Assembly (NCBI RefSeq): GCF_009913435.1
Contig: NZ_CP047895.1
Coordinates: 1,248,501-1,312,500, forward strand
From: Sphingomonas changnyeongensis
GTDB taxonomy: Bacteria > Pseudomonadota > Alphaproteobacteria > Sphingomonadales > Sphingomonadaceae
Length of the DNA stretch: 64,000 nucleotides
Reading direction: 5' to 3'
In this document: one piece after another, positions 53,560-63,652 of the stretch
How positions within the stretch are numbered: position 1 is the stretch's first letter
How the letters are laid out: each line of letters begins with the position of its first letter
Translations under genes and position numbers: made by a program
The notes under the pieces: model-generated
What the model saw: the letters and a program-made list of their open reading frames with translations, nothing else
Told to the model about the DNA's origin: nothing
Database searches by the model: none

Positions 53560-53653
53560 GCCACATGCAGTGGCAGCGGGCGGGGCGGGGGCAGACCGGT
53601 CATGCCCACACTGTGCGGGTTTTTCCCCCCGGTTCAACCCCGTGCGGTTCGGA

Positions 53654-54070
53654 TCAGTCGTCCTCGCGGTCCAGATCCTGCGCGACTTTCGGGCTACGCA
53701 GCACCGAATCGATGCGGCTTGCCTCGTCAAAGCTCTCATCGGGCAGGAATTTGAGCTGGGCGGAGAATTTCAGGTTCACCCGCCGCGCCACTTCGCCGCG
53801 CAGATATTTGACGTTGCGCTTCAGCGCGTCGAGCACGTCCTTTTCATCCGCGCCCAGCAGCGGCTTCACGAACACGGTGGCGTGGCGCAGGTCGGGCGAC
53901 ATGCGCACCTCGGTCACCGACACGCTGTGCGCGGCGAGCACATCATCATGCACATCGCCGCGCATCAGCACCTCGGACAGCGCATGGCGAACCTGCTCGC
54001 CCACGCGCAGCAGGCGCACCGACGGTTCGCCGGATGCACCGCCGCGCGCGCCGTTCACCGCCCGGCTCAC
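53654..54070 (-). CDS. rbfA: ribosome-binding factor A
   Basis: 138 residues. Type-II KH-like RbfA core: [27 protein letters not shown]…, [22 protein letters not shown], and [32 protein letters not shown]. It assists 16S rRNA 5'-end maturation and cold adaptation. The start overlaps the infB stop by ATGA in the classic rimP-nusA-infB-rbfA operon. Confidence 0.97.
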   Translation of the reverse strand: MSRAVNGARGGASGEPSVRLLRVGEQVRHALSEVLMRGDVHDDVLAAHSVSVTEVRMSPDLRHATVFVKPLLGADEKDVLDALKRNVKYLRGEVARRVNLKFSAQLKFLPDESFDEASRIDSVLRSPKVAQDLDREDD

Positions 54071-56689
54071 AGCGTGCGTTCGCGCAGCTCGACCTCGAAC
54101 GTCTCCAGATAGTCGCCGGCCTTGATGTCGGTATGACCCTCAAAGGTCACGCCGCATTCCAGACCCGCGCGCACTTCGGCGACATCGTCCTTGAACCGCC
54201 GCAGCGAGGCGATCGAGCCGTTGTAGATGATGACGTCGTTGCGCGTGATGCGCGCGCGGAGCGCCTTGCGGATAAAGCCTTCGGTGACGAGAAGACCGGC
54301 GGCCTTGCCATGCTTGCCGGCCGAGAAGACCTCGCGCACCTCGGCGCGGCCCACGACATGCTCGATCGATTCCGGGCCGAGCTGACCGGCCATGCCGGCG
54401 CGGATCTCGTCGGTCAGGTGATAGATCACGTCGTAATATTTGAGCGCGACGCCGTCACGGTTGGCGATCTCGCGCGCCTTGGCATTGGCGCGGACGTTGA
54501 AGCCGATGATCGGGGCCTTGGACGCGCTCGCCAGGATGACGTCGCTCTCGGTGATGCCGCCGACGCCCGAATGCAGGATGCGGACCCGGATGTCCTCGGT
54601 CCCGATCTTGTTCAGCGCGCCGACAATCGCTTCGACCGAACCCTGGGTGTCGGCCTTGACCACCACCGGATATTCCATCGCCTGCTTGTCGCGCAGCGCG
54701 GAGAACATCGATTCGAGGCTGGCCGGGGCCGATGTCGTGCGCTTCTGCTGGATCACGCTGGCGCGATAGGCGGCGACCTCGCGGGCGCGCGCTTCGTTCT
54801 CGACGACGGTCAGCTGGTCCCCCGCCATCGGCACGCCCGACAGGCCGAGCACCTCGACCGGGGTCGACGGACCGGCGACCTTCACCTGCCGGCCCTTGTC
54901 GTCGATCATCGCGCGCACCTTGCCGCTTTCCGCGCCGACGACGAACACGTCGCCGACCTTGAGCGTGCCGCGCCCGACCAGGATGGTCGCGACCGGGCCG
55001 CGGCCCTTGTCGAGCTGCGCTTCGACGACCGTGCCCTCGGCTGCGCGGTCCGGATTGGCGCGCAGTTCGAGCAGTTCGGCCTGAAGCTGGATCTTCTCGA
55101 TCAGCTCATCGAGATTCTGGCGCTTGAGCGCGGAGACTTCGACGTCCTGCACGTCGCCGCCCATCTGTTCGACGACGACTTCATACTGGAGCAGCTCCTC
55201 GCGCACCTTTTGCGGCTTGGCCTCGTGCTTGTCGATCTTGTTGATCGCCACGATCATCGGCACGCCGGCGGCCTTGGTGTGGTTGATCGCCTCCACCGTC
55301 TGCGGGCGCAGCCCGTCATCGGCGGCAACGACGATGATGACGATGTCGGTCACATTGGCACCGCGGGCGCGCATTTCGCTGAACGCCTCATGGCCCGGCG
55401 TGTCGAGGAAGGTGATCTTCGATCCGTCCTTCATCGTCACCTGATAGGCGCCGATATGCTGGGTGATGCCCCCGGCTTCGCCCGCGACCACATCGGTGCC
55501 GCGCAGCGCGTCGAGCAGCGACGTCTTGCCATGGTCGACATGGCCCATGATCGTGACCACCGGCGGACGCAGCTTCAGCGTTTCGGGCGCATCGACGTCA
55601 TCGGCGGTCTGGATGTCGATATCGGCATCCGACACACGCTTGATGCGGTGCCCGAACTCGGTGACCAGCAGCTCGGCGGTATCCTGGTCGATGGTCTGGG
55701 TCAGCGTGACGGGCATGCCCATCTTGAACAGCGCCTTGACCAGATCGGCCCCGCGTTCGGCCATGCGGTTGGCGAGTTCGGACACGGTGATCGCCTCGGG
55801 CACCACCACGTCGCGCACCTGCTTGGTCTGGGGCTGGCTGAACCCGCCCATATGGGCGCGCTTTTCCTTTTCGCGCGCGCGCTTGAGCGCGGCGAGCGAG
55901 CGGGCGCGCGCGCCCTCATCGTCGTTGAGCGCGCGGGTGACGGTCAGCTTGCCCGACTGGCGGCGGTCATCGGTGCCGCGCGCCGGACGCGCCGGGCGCG
56001 CCGGCGGTTCGGGCCGGCGGACGGGCTGCACCGGGGTGAAACGGCGCGGCGGCGGGGCCGCCGGGCGTTCGGCCTTGGGCTCGCCGCCCTCTGCCGGAGC
56101 GGCGGCAGCGGCGGGCGCGGCAGCGGGTTCGGCCGGCGCAGCGGCCGGGGTCGACGCCGGGGCCGGGCTTTCGGCGGCGCGGCGCGCCTCTTCCTCGGCG
56201 CGCTGACGCGCTTCTTCTTCGGCGCGGCGGTTTTCCTCGGCACGGCGGCGTTCTTCCTCGCTCGCGGCCTGGCGCTCCTGCTCCTCGCGGCGGCGCGCTT
56301 CCTCAAGCGCGGCCAGACGCGCTTCCTCGGCCTCGCGCAGCAGCCTTTCCTGCTGCTCGCGCCGCTCCATCGCCGTCATCGGGCGGCCGACGGGCGGGCG
56401 CGGGGCGGGGCGGGCGCAGGTGCGGGCTGCGGGCGCGGGGCGACCGGCTCAGCCGCCTGCGGCGCGGGGGCCGGGGCGGGCGCAGCGGCGGGGGCGGCGC
56501 CTGGACCTCGGGCTGTTCGGCCTCGCCGGGCCGGCCGAGCACGCGGCGGCGTTTGACCTCGACCACGACGGTGTTCGAGCGGCCATGGCTGAAGCTCTGC
56601 TTGACCTTGCCGGTCTCGACCGTGCGCTTGAGGCCCAGCGGCGCGCGCGCGCCCAGCTTCGGCTTGTCCTTGTTGTCGATGTCGCTCAT
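54067..56689 (-). CDS. infB: translation initiation factor IF-2 (two apparent frameshifts)
   Basis: The C-terminal part is complete: IF2_N ([23 protein letters not shown]), G1 [10 protein letters not shown]3 DTPGHEAF, G4 NKID, and domains II-IV ending EVELRERTL. The start [41 protein letters not shown] (56689) lies in another frame. Two single-base deletions, at the G run 56490-56494 and near 56402-56410, separate them; correcting both gives 874 residues. An essential gene is unlikely to carry both, so these are probably errors; an internal start (such as 56379) could also make a short IF-2. Confidence 0.95.
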
Positions 56690-56696
56690 GAACCCG

Positions 56697-57478
56697 TCAC
56701 AACCCTTCATTCGCCGCCGCAGCAGCCGGCGCGCCATCGGGCGCCCCGGCCGCGATTGGACCTTGCGAGGCGGTTTCGCAAGGCTCATCCCTCAAACCAA
56801 ATCCGATAAAACCATGCCAGCGGTCGAGCGCCGCGCCGATGCGCCGGGCAGCGCCCGCATCGACCACGCCGACATGCACGGCATTTTCGCGCCCCAGCGC
56901 TGCCGACAATATGGCGCGCGGGGCCGCGATTACGAGTCCGCGAAGCGCGGTGCCTTCGGCATCCGATCCGACGCGCAGCGCCTGATCGAGCCGGCGGCTG
57001 CCATCGGGTGCGGCATCGCGCGCATGCAGAAGCAGCGCGACGCGGCCCTGGCGTGCGGCGGTCTCGATCCGTTCGGATCCGGTCAGCACCGTGCCGGCGC
57101 GCGCTTCCAGCCCCAGCCGGTCAAGCGCCGCGCGCTCCAGCTGGCCGGCGATACGGTCGGCCAGATCCTCGGGCACGCCGATGCGCGGCTGGCGGAACGC
57201 GCGCGCCAGCGCCTGTTCCAGCCGCCCGCGCGCCGCCGCCCCGTCAAGAATCGTGCGATCGGCGCTGATCCATGCGCCCCGGCCCGGTGCCTTGGCGCGG
57301 ACATCGGGCAGCACCTGCCCGTCCGGGCCGAGCGCAAGGCGCACCAGCCCGTCCCTGTCCGCTCGCTGGCCGGTCAGGATGCATTTGCGCTCGGCATCGG
57401 CGGCCGCGCGGCGGGTGCCGCGCGGCGCGTCGTTCAGCTCCGGCGCTGGCGTCTCATTGGCCGACCCTGGCCTTTCAT
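56697..57478 (-). CDS. ylxR: YlxR (DUF448)/L7Ae-like RNA-binding protein (start uncertain)
   Basis: About 260 residues. DUF448 domain at the N-terminus (ERKCILTGQRADRDGLVRLALGPDGQVLPDVRAKAPGRGAWISA) and a C-terminal L7Ae-like domain (RQGRVALLLHARDAAPDGSRRLDQAL… HVGVVDAGAARRIGAALDRW). An ATG at 57478 overlaps the nusA stop (ATGA), and one base added to the CCC at 57465-57467 puts it in frame. Without that, a TTG near 57491 is the only start. Standard member of the nusA-infB operon; role likely in ribosome or RNase P biology. Confidence 0.88.
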
Positions 57479-59070
57479 TGGGAAGTGTCCGCAACCGCGT
57501 CCTCCCCTTCAAACCAATGGGCACGGGCCGCCATGATGATCTCGTTGCCCTGTTCCTCGCTCAGGCCATAATCGGCGAGGATCCCGCCCTTGTCCTGTTC
57601 GCGCGGCTGGTCGTTGTTGCGGCGGCGCGGCTCGGCGCGGCGGCGGGCGACCAGTTCGTCGGTGGCGAGATCGGCGAGATCGTCGAGCGTCTTGATCCCC
57701 GCCTTGCCGAGCGTGACCAGCATCGCCTCGGTCAGATGCGGGATCGCCGCCAGTGCATCCTCGACGCCGAGCGACTGGCGCTCCTCGCGATTGGCTTCCT
57801 CGCGGCGATCCAGCGCTTCCTGGGCGCGGTTCTGCAGCTCGGCGGCCAGTTCCTCGTCAAAGCCCTCGATGGTCGCGATCTCGTCCTGCTCGATATAGGC
57901 GACTTCCTCGAGCGTGGTGAAACCTTCGGCGACCAGCAGCTGGGCGAGCGTCTCGTCGACGTCCAGTTCGTTCTGGAACATTTCCGAACGCTCGGCGAAC
58001 TCGCGCTGGCGTTTGTCCGAGGCGTCCGTCTCGGTCATGATGTCGATCGCCTTGCCGGTCAGCTGCGAGGCGAGGCGGACATTCTGCCCGCGCCGGCCGA
58101 TCGCCAGGCTCAGCTGGTCGTCGGGGACGACCACTTCGATCCGGTCCTCTTCCTCGTCGATCACGACGCGGCTGACATTGGCCGGCTGCAGCGCGTTGAC
58201 GACGAAGGTCGCGGTGTCGGGCGACCAGGGGATGATGTCGATCTTTTCGCCCTGCATTTCCTGGACGACCGCCTGCACGCGGCTACCCTTCATGCCGACA
58301 CAGGCGCCGACCGGATCGATCGACCCGTCATGGCTGATCACGCCGATCTTGGCGCGGCTGCCCGGGTCGCGGGCGGCGGCCTTGATCTCGATGATGCCGT
58401 CGTAGATTTCGGGCACTTCCTGCGCGAACAGCTTCTTCATGAAGTCCGGATGGGCGCGCGACAGGAAGATCTGCGGCCCGCGATTCTCGCGGATCACGCG
58501 CAGGATCAGCGAACGGATGCGGTCGCCGACGCGCACCACTTCACGCGGGATCTGCTGGTCGCGGCGGATCACGCCTTCGGCGCGGCCCAGATCGACGACG
58601 ACATGGCCGAACTCGACCCGCTTGACGACGCCGGTGATGATCTCCCCGACCCGGCCCTTGAACTCTTCGAACTGGCGCTCGCGCTCGGCGTCGCGGACCT
58701 TCTGGAAGATGATCTGCTTCGACGCCTGCGCCTGGATGCGGCCAAACTCGATCGGCGGCAGCGGATCGACGATGAAGTCGCCGACCTTCGCGCCCTTTTC
58801 CAGCTTCTGGGCGTCGGCGACCGACACCTGCTTGAAATAATCGTCGACCGCCTCGACCACCTCGACGACGCGCCACAGCCGCAGATCGCCGCTGTTGGGA
58901 TCAAGCTTGGCGCGGATGTCGTTTTCCGCGCCATAGCGATTCTTGGCCGCGCGCTGGATGGCGTCTTCCATCGCCTCGATGACGATGGCCTTGTCGATCA
59001 GCTTTTCACGCGCGACCGAATCGGCGATGGCAAGCAGCTCGGCCTTGTTGGCGGAGATAGCGGTGGCCAT
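57475..59070 (-). CDS. nusA: transcription termination/antitermination protein NusA
   Basis: 531 residues. N-terminal NusA domain (AELLAIADSVAREKLIDKAIVIEAMEDAI), S1 (AKVGDFIVDPLPPIEF…GEIITGVVKRVEFGHVVVDLG), KH1 and KH2 (KIGVISHDGSIDPVGACVGMKGSRVQAVVQEMQGEKIDII…, LAIGRRGQNVRLASQL), and C-terminal acidic helix-hairpin-helix repeats (AATIEGFDEELAAELQNRAQEALD, PHLTEAMLVTLGKAGIKTLDDLADLATDEL). Complete. It binds RNA polymerase and nascent RNA. Start at 59070. Confidence 0.98.
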   Translation of the reverse strand: MATAISANKAELLAIADSVAREKLIDKAIVIEAMEDAIQRAAKNRYGAENDIRAKLDPNSGDLRLWRVVEVVEAVDDYFKQVSVADAQKLEKGAKVGDFIVDPLPPIEFGRIQAQASKQIIFQKVRDAERERQFEEFKGRVGEIITGVVKRVEFGHVVVDLGRAEGVIRRDQQIPREVVRVGDRIRSLILRVIRENRGPQIFLSRAHPDFMKKLFAQEVPEIYDGIIEIKAAARDPGSRAKIGVISHDGSIDPVGACVGMKGSRVQAVVQEMQGEKIDIIPWSPDTATFVVNALQPANVSRVVIDEEEDRIEVVVPDDQLSLAIGRRGQNVRLASQLTGKAIDIMTETDASDKRQREFAERSEMFQNELDVDETLAQLLVAEGFTTLEEVAYIEQDEIATIEGFDEELAAELQNRAQEALDRREEANREERQSLGVEDALAAIPHLTEAMLVTLGKAGIKTLDDLADLATDELVARRRAEPRRRNNDQPREQDKGGILADYGLSEEQGNEIIMAARAHWFEGEDAVADTSQ

Positions 59071-59081
59071 GATCGTCTAAC

Positions 59082-59606
59082 CTATCCTTCTACCTGGATT
59101 GTATCGGCGCCATCCGCATCCAGCGGCGCGGTGGCGGCAATCAGCCTGTCGGTCAAAACCAGCTTGGCGGCCTTGAGGCCGGAAAAGGGCAGCAGCGCCT
59201 CGCCGCGCGGGCCGAGATCGACGCGGATGGTCTCGCCGTCGACACCCGCCAGCACGCCCTGGAACTGCTTGCGCCCGTCAAGCGGCTCGCTGAGCGTCAG
59301 CCGCGCCTCATGCCCGGCCCAGTCGGCAAAGTCGCTCAGCCGGGTGAGCGGCCGGTCGATGCCCGGCGAGCTGACCTCCAGCCGATACGCCTGCTCGATC
59401 GGGTCGGCGGCGTCGAGCATGTCCGACAGCCGCCGCGACAGCGCAGCGCAGTCGTCGATCGTCAGCTGGCGCGTGTCCGGGCGCTCGGCCATCACCTGCA
59501 GCGTCGGGTCCGACGTGCCGCCGATCATCGCGACGCGCACCAGCGCGAAGCCAAGGGCCTTGGCCTCCGGCTCGATCAGCTGCGTCAGGGTGGCGATGTC
59601 GGTCAC
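59082..59606 (-). CDS. rimP: ribosome maturation factor RimP
   Basis: 174 residues starting at GTG 59606 (GGAG six bases upstream). MTDIATLTQLIEPEAKALGFALVRVAMIGG, then the RimP core ERPDTRQLTIDDCAALSRRLSDMLDAADPIEQAYRLEVSSPGIDRPL and the SH3-like C-terminal domain. It is needed for 30S assembly. First gene of the rimP-nusA-ylxR-infB-rbfA operon; 11 bp separate it from nusA. The longer frame from 59909 overlaps the divergent gene and is rejected. Confidence 0.96.
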   Translation of the reverse strand: MTDIATLTQLIEPEAKALGFALVRVAMIGGTSDPTLQVMAERPDTRQLTIDDCAALSRRLSDMLDAADPIEQAYRLEVSSPGIDRPLTRLSDFADWAGHEARLTLSEPLDGRKQFQGVLAGVDGETIRVDLGPRGEALLPFSGLKAAKLVLTDRLIAATAPLDADGADTIQVEG

Positions 59607-59941
59607 TGGGACTCCATTATGGCCGGGATGGCCGTGCACGGGGATGGGCGCCGGAGTTCCGCGGGAACCCGGCCTCAACGTCGTTACCGATGTCGAGGAA
59701 TATGACGCCATATACGCCCGAACGTCCGCGCGGACAAGAGGGCTTGGGGCCGGGCCGGGCGGCGGCGCGTGCATTTGACCGGCCCGTGCATTTGACCGGC
59801 CGGTATCGCCGGGGGGCGATTGGCGGGATGGCGCAATGGCGCTAGGTGCGGTGCTGCGCGTTGATGCGTCCGGGCGGGATGCCATCCCGGTTGACGGGGG
59901 GCGCCGCACCCAGGTTCACGCCAGGATCGAGGATTTCGTCC

Positions 59942-61090
59942 ATGTCATTGCCCGCTTCTCTGCCGATCACCGGTTTCCGCCGCCGCCTCGCGCCCGTCGC
60001 CGGGGCCGCGCTGCTGACCATCGCCTGTTCAGGGCAGGCGCAGGAACCGTCCGCCGCGCCGTTCACGGTGACGCCGGTCGCCGATTTCGACGCGCCCTGG
60101 GCGATGACCTTCCTGCCCGACGGGCGGATGCTCGTCACCGAAAAGGCCGGGCAGATCCTGCTGGTCGCCGCCGATGGCAGCGCGCGCACCGCGCTCGCCG
60201 GGGTGCCGGCGGTGGCGACCGGCGGGCAGGGCGGCATGCACGACGTCGTCCTGCATCCGCGCTTTGCCGCCAACCGGCTCGTCTATTTCAGCTATGTCGA
60301 GCAGAATGATGCGGGGGCCAAGGGCGTCGTGCTGGCGCGCGGCCGGCTGGAAGAGGCGGGGACGCCCCGGCTCGACAAGGTCGAGGTGATCTTCAGGGCG
60401 ACGCCCTATGTCGAGGGCAATGGCCATTTTTCGGGCCGCATCGCCTTTGCGCCCGACGGCAAGCTGTTCTTCACCAATGGCGAGCGCCAGAAATTCGATC
60501 CCGCGCAGGATCCGGCGGCGACGCTGGGCAAGGTGCTGCGCCTCAATGACGACGGCACCCCGGCCAAGGGCAATCCGCTGGCGGCCAAGGGCTTTCATCC
60601 CGCGGTCTGGTCCTATGGCCATCGCAACCTGCTGGGCCTTGCCTTCGATGCGCGCGGCAATCTGTGGCAGCAGGAAATGGGTCCCAAGGGTGGCGACGAG
60701 GTCAATCTGGTCCTGCCGGGGCGCAATTACGGCTATCCGCGCGTGTCGAACGGCGATCATTATGACGGCCGCGACATTCCCGATCACCAGCCCGGCGACG
60801 GCTTTGAAGCGCCCAAGGTCTGGTGGAATCCGGCGATCTCGCCGGGCGGGCTGATCGCCTATTCGGGCCGGATGTGGCCGGAATGGCGCGGCGACCTGTT
60901 CATCGGCGGCCTGTCGAGCAAGGCGCTGATCCGCGTCGATGTCGACGGCACCAATGCCCAGAAGGGCAGCCAGTGGGACATGGGCGCGCGCATCCGCGAG
61001 GTCGAGGAAGGGCCGGACGGGGCGCTGTGGCTGCTCGAGGACGGTGCCCAGGGCTCACAAGGCCGCCTGCTGCGCCTCACCCGGCGCTGA
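59942..61090 (+). CDS. PQQ-dependent sugar dehydrogenase-like lipoprotein
   Basis: 382 residues from ATG 59942. Signal (RRRLAPVAGAALLTIACSG with a lipobox-like IAC). Six-bladed sGDH fold: DFDAPWAMTFLPDGRMLVTEKAGQI, GGQGGMHDVVLHPRFAANRLVYFSY, FTNGERQKFDPAQDPAATLGKVLRL, SYGHRNLLGLAFDARGNLWQQEMGPKGGDEVN. The WSYGHRN motif is characteristic of this soluble glucose/aldose dehydrogenase family, which needs PQQ. Oxidises sugars in the periplasm. Confidence 0.94.
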   Translation: MSLPASLPITGFRRRLAPVAGAALLTIACSGQAQEPSAAPFTVTPVADFDAPWAMTFLPDGRMLVTEKAGQILLVAADGSARTALAGVPAVATGGQGGMHDVVLHPRFAANRLVYFSYVEQNDAGAKGVVLARGRLEEAGTPRLDKVEVIFRATPYVEGNGHFSGRIAFAPDGKLFFTNGERQKFDPAQDPAATLGKVLRLNDDGTPAKGNPLAAKGFHPAVWSYGHRNLLGLAFDARGNLWQQEMGPKGGDEVNLVLPGRNYGYPRVSNGDHYDGRDIPDHQPGDGFEAPKVWWNPAISPGGLIAYSGRMWPEWRGDLFIGGLSSKALIRVDVDGTNAQKGSQWDMGARIREVEEGPDGALWLLEDGAQGSQGRLLRLTRR

Positions 61091-61112
61091 GCCGCCTGCG
61101 GGAACGAGCGCC

Positions 61113-61138
61113 CGCCCCGCGTCCGGCGACGCGGGGCG
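61113..61138. terminator. GC-rich hairpin after the sugar dehydrogenase gene
   Basis: CGCCCCGCGTC, CGGC, GACGCGGGGCG: 11-bp perfect stem with a 4-base loop, 22 bp after the stop. No T tract, so the terminator role is inferred. Confidence 0.65.
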
Positions 61139-61385
61139 GCACGCGCGCAGGGCTGCGATTGCGGTGCGTCAGGTCGGCGTGGGCCGATGGCCGAGGAAAT
61201 CAAGGTTCAGCGATAGCTTACGGCCAAGATTATTAGAAAAGGTTGCGAGGGATTATAGTGACGTAGTCGTGAGGCTTGGGGCTCAGTCCGACGGGATTTG
61301 ATCAAACGGCTATGTCACTGTTCTGTTGCGTGGAGCGGTCAAGAGATCGCTGGCTCGCCGAACGAGATGTTTGACCGACACGATC

Positions 61386-63352
61386 CTACTGGCCATATAG
61401 CTCCGGTACTCCACAGCGCTGCAGAAAGGCGAAAGTGTCGTTATAGAAGCTGGGCAGTCGCGTCGGGTCTTTGGAATCTCCCTTCGGAATGAAAATGATC
61501 ATGCCTTGTCGTGCTCGGGTAAGAAGAACCCGGTATGCATTGGTCATGTACAGTTGCTTGCTACGGTCGTTTACGTTTCGCCAAGCTGTGCCCTTAAATG
61601 CAAAGAACTGCCATGAATTACCGGAAAAACGTAAATCGGCGTCCCAGCAGACACATGTCCAGTCAAGCTCTAGGCCCTGAACATCAAACTGTGTCGCTAC
61701 TTCTTCAAGATAAAAGGATGAGCGAACGTCCCACTTGTCATTGAGGAACCAGGTCGGCGGATCGATTTTGGCATTCACTTGAATGCCTTCGGGGCGCAGG
61801 CGATGGGCGCCCGACGATGCGACTAAGCCATAGCGCTCGCTGCCGCGAGCGCGGCTTTGAAGCCATGCTCGCGCCGTGCCAATGTCTCGCGTAGCGGCGA
61901 TCGGGTATCGGCCGCTCAACTCCGTTAGAATTGATCTGGCATCATCCGCTGATCCATTCACAACATGCCCGACGAATGCCGAGAGCTGCTCTGCTCGGAA
62001 TGAGCGCATAGAGACTGCCAGGTGGAGCTCTGGGTGTTTTGGATGTTGGGTGCAGCGAGCATGGCCGCAGTTTTCTGATCCACTGTATAGTGACTATCGT
62101 CTAATAGCGAGGAGGCATGGATATCCCAGTCTAGGAATCTTTCGCGAAGAGAAGTTAACCACTCAAACAGGCCAGCTTCACCCGTGTTTATTTCTTGACC
62201 TCCGCCGATAAGGCAGATGATCGTGCACCATCCTTGGTTTCGATTCATAACGCTAATCAGAAATTCGGGCTCTGACATTGTGAAGCCAAGATAGCCACGC
62301 TTCGTCTGCATGAACTTAGAAGTCTGTTCCTTTGTCCAGGCGCGCTGGGCTTCGTCGAACACTACGACTTTCTCGAACGGCGGTTCATCCCGCTCTAGGT
62401 AGTAATCACGGAAATGATGAATATTCTGGATAAATCGCTTTACCGCGCGATTTGCATCGGATTTTTTCACTCCATCGCGTGCAGCCTGATCTCGGGCTAG
62501 GGCTTCGCGTAGAACGTCAACGAGTGGGCCGTTACCTGATAGGAAAACAGCGTGTTCATCCTGATGTCCTTGAGCGCGTTTTGCTGCAATGTTTAGACCT
62601 GCAAGCGTCTTTCCCGCTCCCGGAACGCCAGTAATAAAGCAGATGGACTTACGACCTTTCTTTTTTGCGTGATCGATGATGTTGGCGACTTTTTCTGAAG
62701 TGCTATTTAAGTTTTTTGCTCCGGCATCTGATCGAGAAATGTCTTCAACGCTATGGTTCCTGTACAGGGATTCGGCAGCTTCAATGATTGTTGGTGTTGG
62801 TCTGTAGCCTGAGGTGCGCCACCCCATGACGTCTATCAAATGAGCAGTATGCTCTTGCAAGGCAAGATCGAGAACCTGACGTATTCCGCAACGGCCGGTG
62901 AGAACCGGCGAGGCTACGCGATCCTCGGCCCACTCAAAACGGGATATTTCGTGATTGAGCGCCTCCGTTGCGCACAGCACCGGCACGATTGGTAAAGTGT
63001 GACTACCTAAGTGGAAGTTTTTGAGATCGAGCGCATAGTCATGTACCTGATCGATAGCGCAGCTATCGAACGTGGCTGAGCCGACTTTGAACTCGATTAC
63101 AAACACCATGCCACCAACCAACATGACCACGTCAGCGCGCTTACCCATGCGGGGGATCGAAAATTCGAAAAAGATATGCCCATCTAGCAGGCCGTTGAGC
63201 TCGCCCCTGAGGAGCTCGATCTGAGCAAGCCAAGCATTGCGTTGCTGGTGTTCCAACGCATGGTGATGCGCCTGCGTTAGCTCACCTAGGATCTCGGTCG
63301 TCGACTTGTTAAGAAAATCACTGATCGATGAGGAGAAATAGGCGTCGTTCAT
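61386..63352 (-). CDS. DUF2075-like nuclease-helicase (apparent frameshift), possible defence gene
   Basis: Two frames join into 655 residues if one base is added to the TTTT at 62037-62040 (AAAA on the coding strand: …AAPNIQKHPELHLAVSMRSF…). N-terminal PD-(D/E)xK-like nuclease: Asp74 (KRADVVML) and EFK (87-89, VFVIEFKVG). Walker A GVPGAGKT (242-249), Walker B VVFDEAQ (Asp333, Glu334), and motif VI TNAYRVLLTRARQGM. This is the DUF2075 type of helicase. GC is clearly lower than neighbours. It lies 175 bp downstream of tRNA-Thr, as expected of an acquired island gene. The defence role is inferred, not shown. Confidence 0.85.
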
Positions 63353-63526
63353 ATGCGTGTATTGGCTTGCTTGAAGCCCATGCGCAATGACGAGAGACAG
63401 CGTATTTCTAATCAGGCCGCTTGCCCGTGCCTGCTCCCGGGGAAGTCTGGCCGCCTTTATCTGATGTGCTTCCGGTTAGGGCGAGCGTCCTGGCCTCTGC
63501 TTGGCGCCTTGTCACGCCTCGTGTGA

Positions 63527-63602
63527 TGGTGCCGGGTGTCGGACTCGAACCGACGACCTACCGCTTACAAGGCGGTTGCTCTACCAGCTGAGCTAACCCG
63601 GC
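63527..63602 (-). tRNA. tRNA-Thr (anticodon TGT)
   Basis: Minus strand: GCCGGGT acceptor pairs with ACCCGGC, discriminator A and encoded CCA, D arm GCTCAGCTGGTAGAGC, anticodon stem CCGCC/GGCGG with loop TTGTAAG (anticodon TGT), T arm GTCGGTTCGAGTCCGAC. Decodes ACA and related codons. Points at the nuclease-helicase gene. Confidence 0.96.
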
Positions 63603-63652
63603 CCGGGCATGGTGGCTGTGCGCGCCACGCGTCACATCCCACGCTCCATGCG

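Noticed and set aside
54034..59778. Very long plus-strand ORFs (840 and 895 codons) opposite infB and nusA
   Set aside because: They mirror well-conserved essential genes in high-GC DNA where antisense frames stay open. Their composition is shadow-like (Arg, Ala, Asp, His rich) and no domain is seen.
59607..59909. N-terminal extension of RimP to 275 residues
   Set aside because: The extension overlaps the divergent promoter region, is Pro/Arg-rich, and GTG 59606 has a good ribosome site and matches RimP length.
61090..61386. A second att site (duplicate of the tRNA-Thr 3' end)
   Set aside because: I looked for TGGTGCCGGGTGTCGG or a partial copy in this gap and found none.
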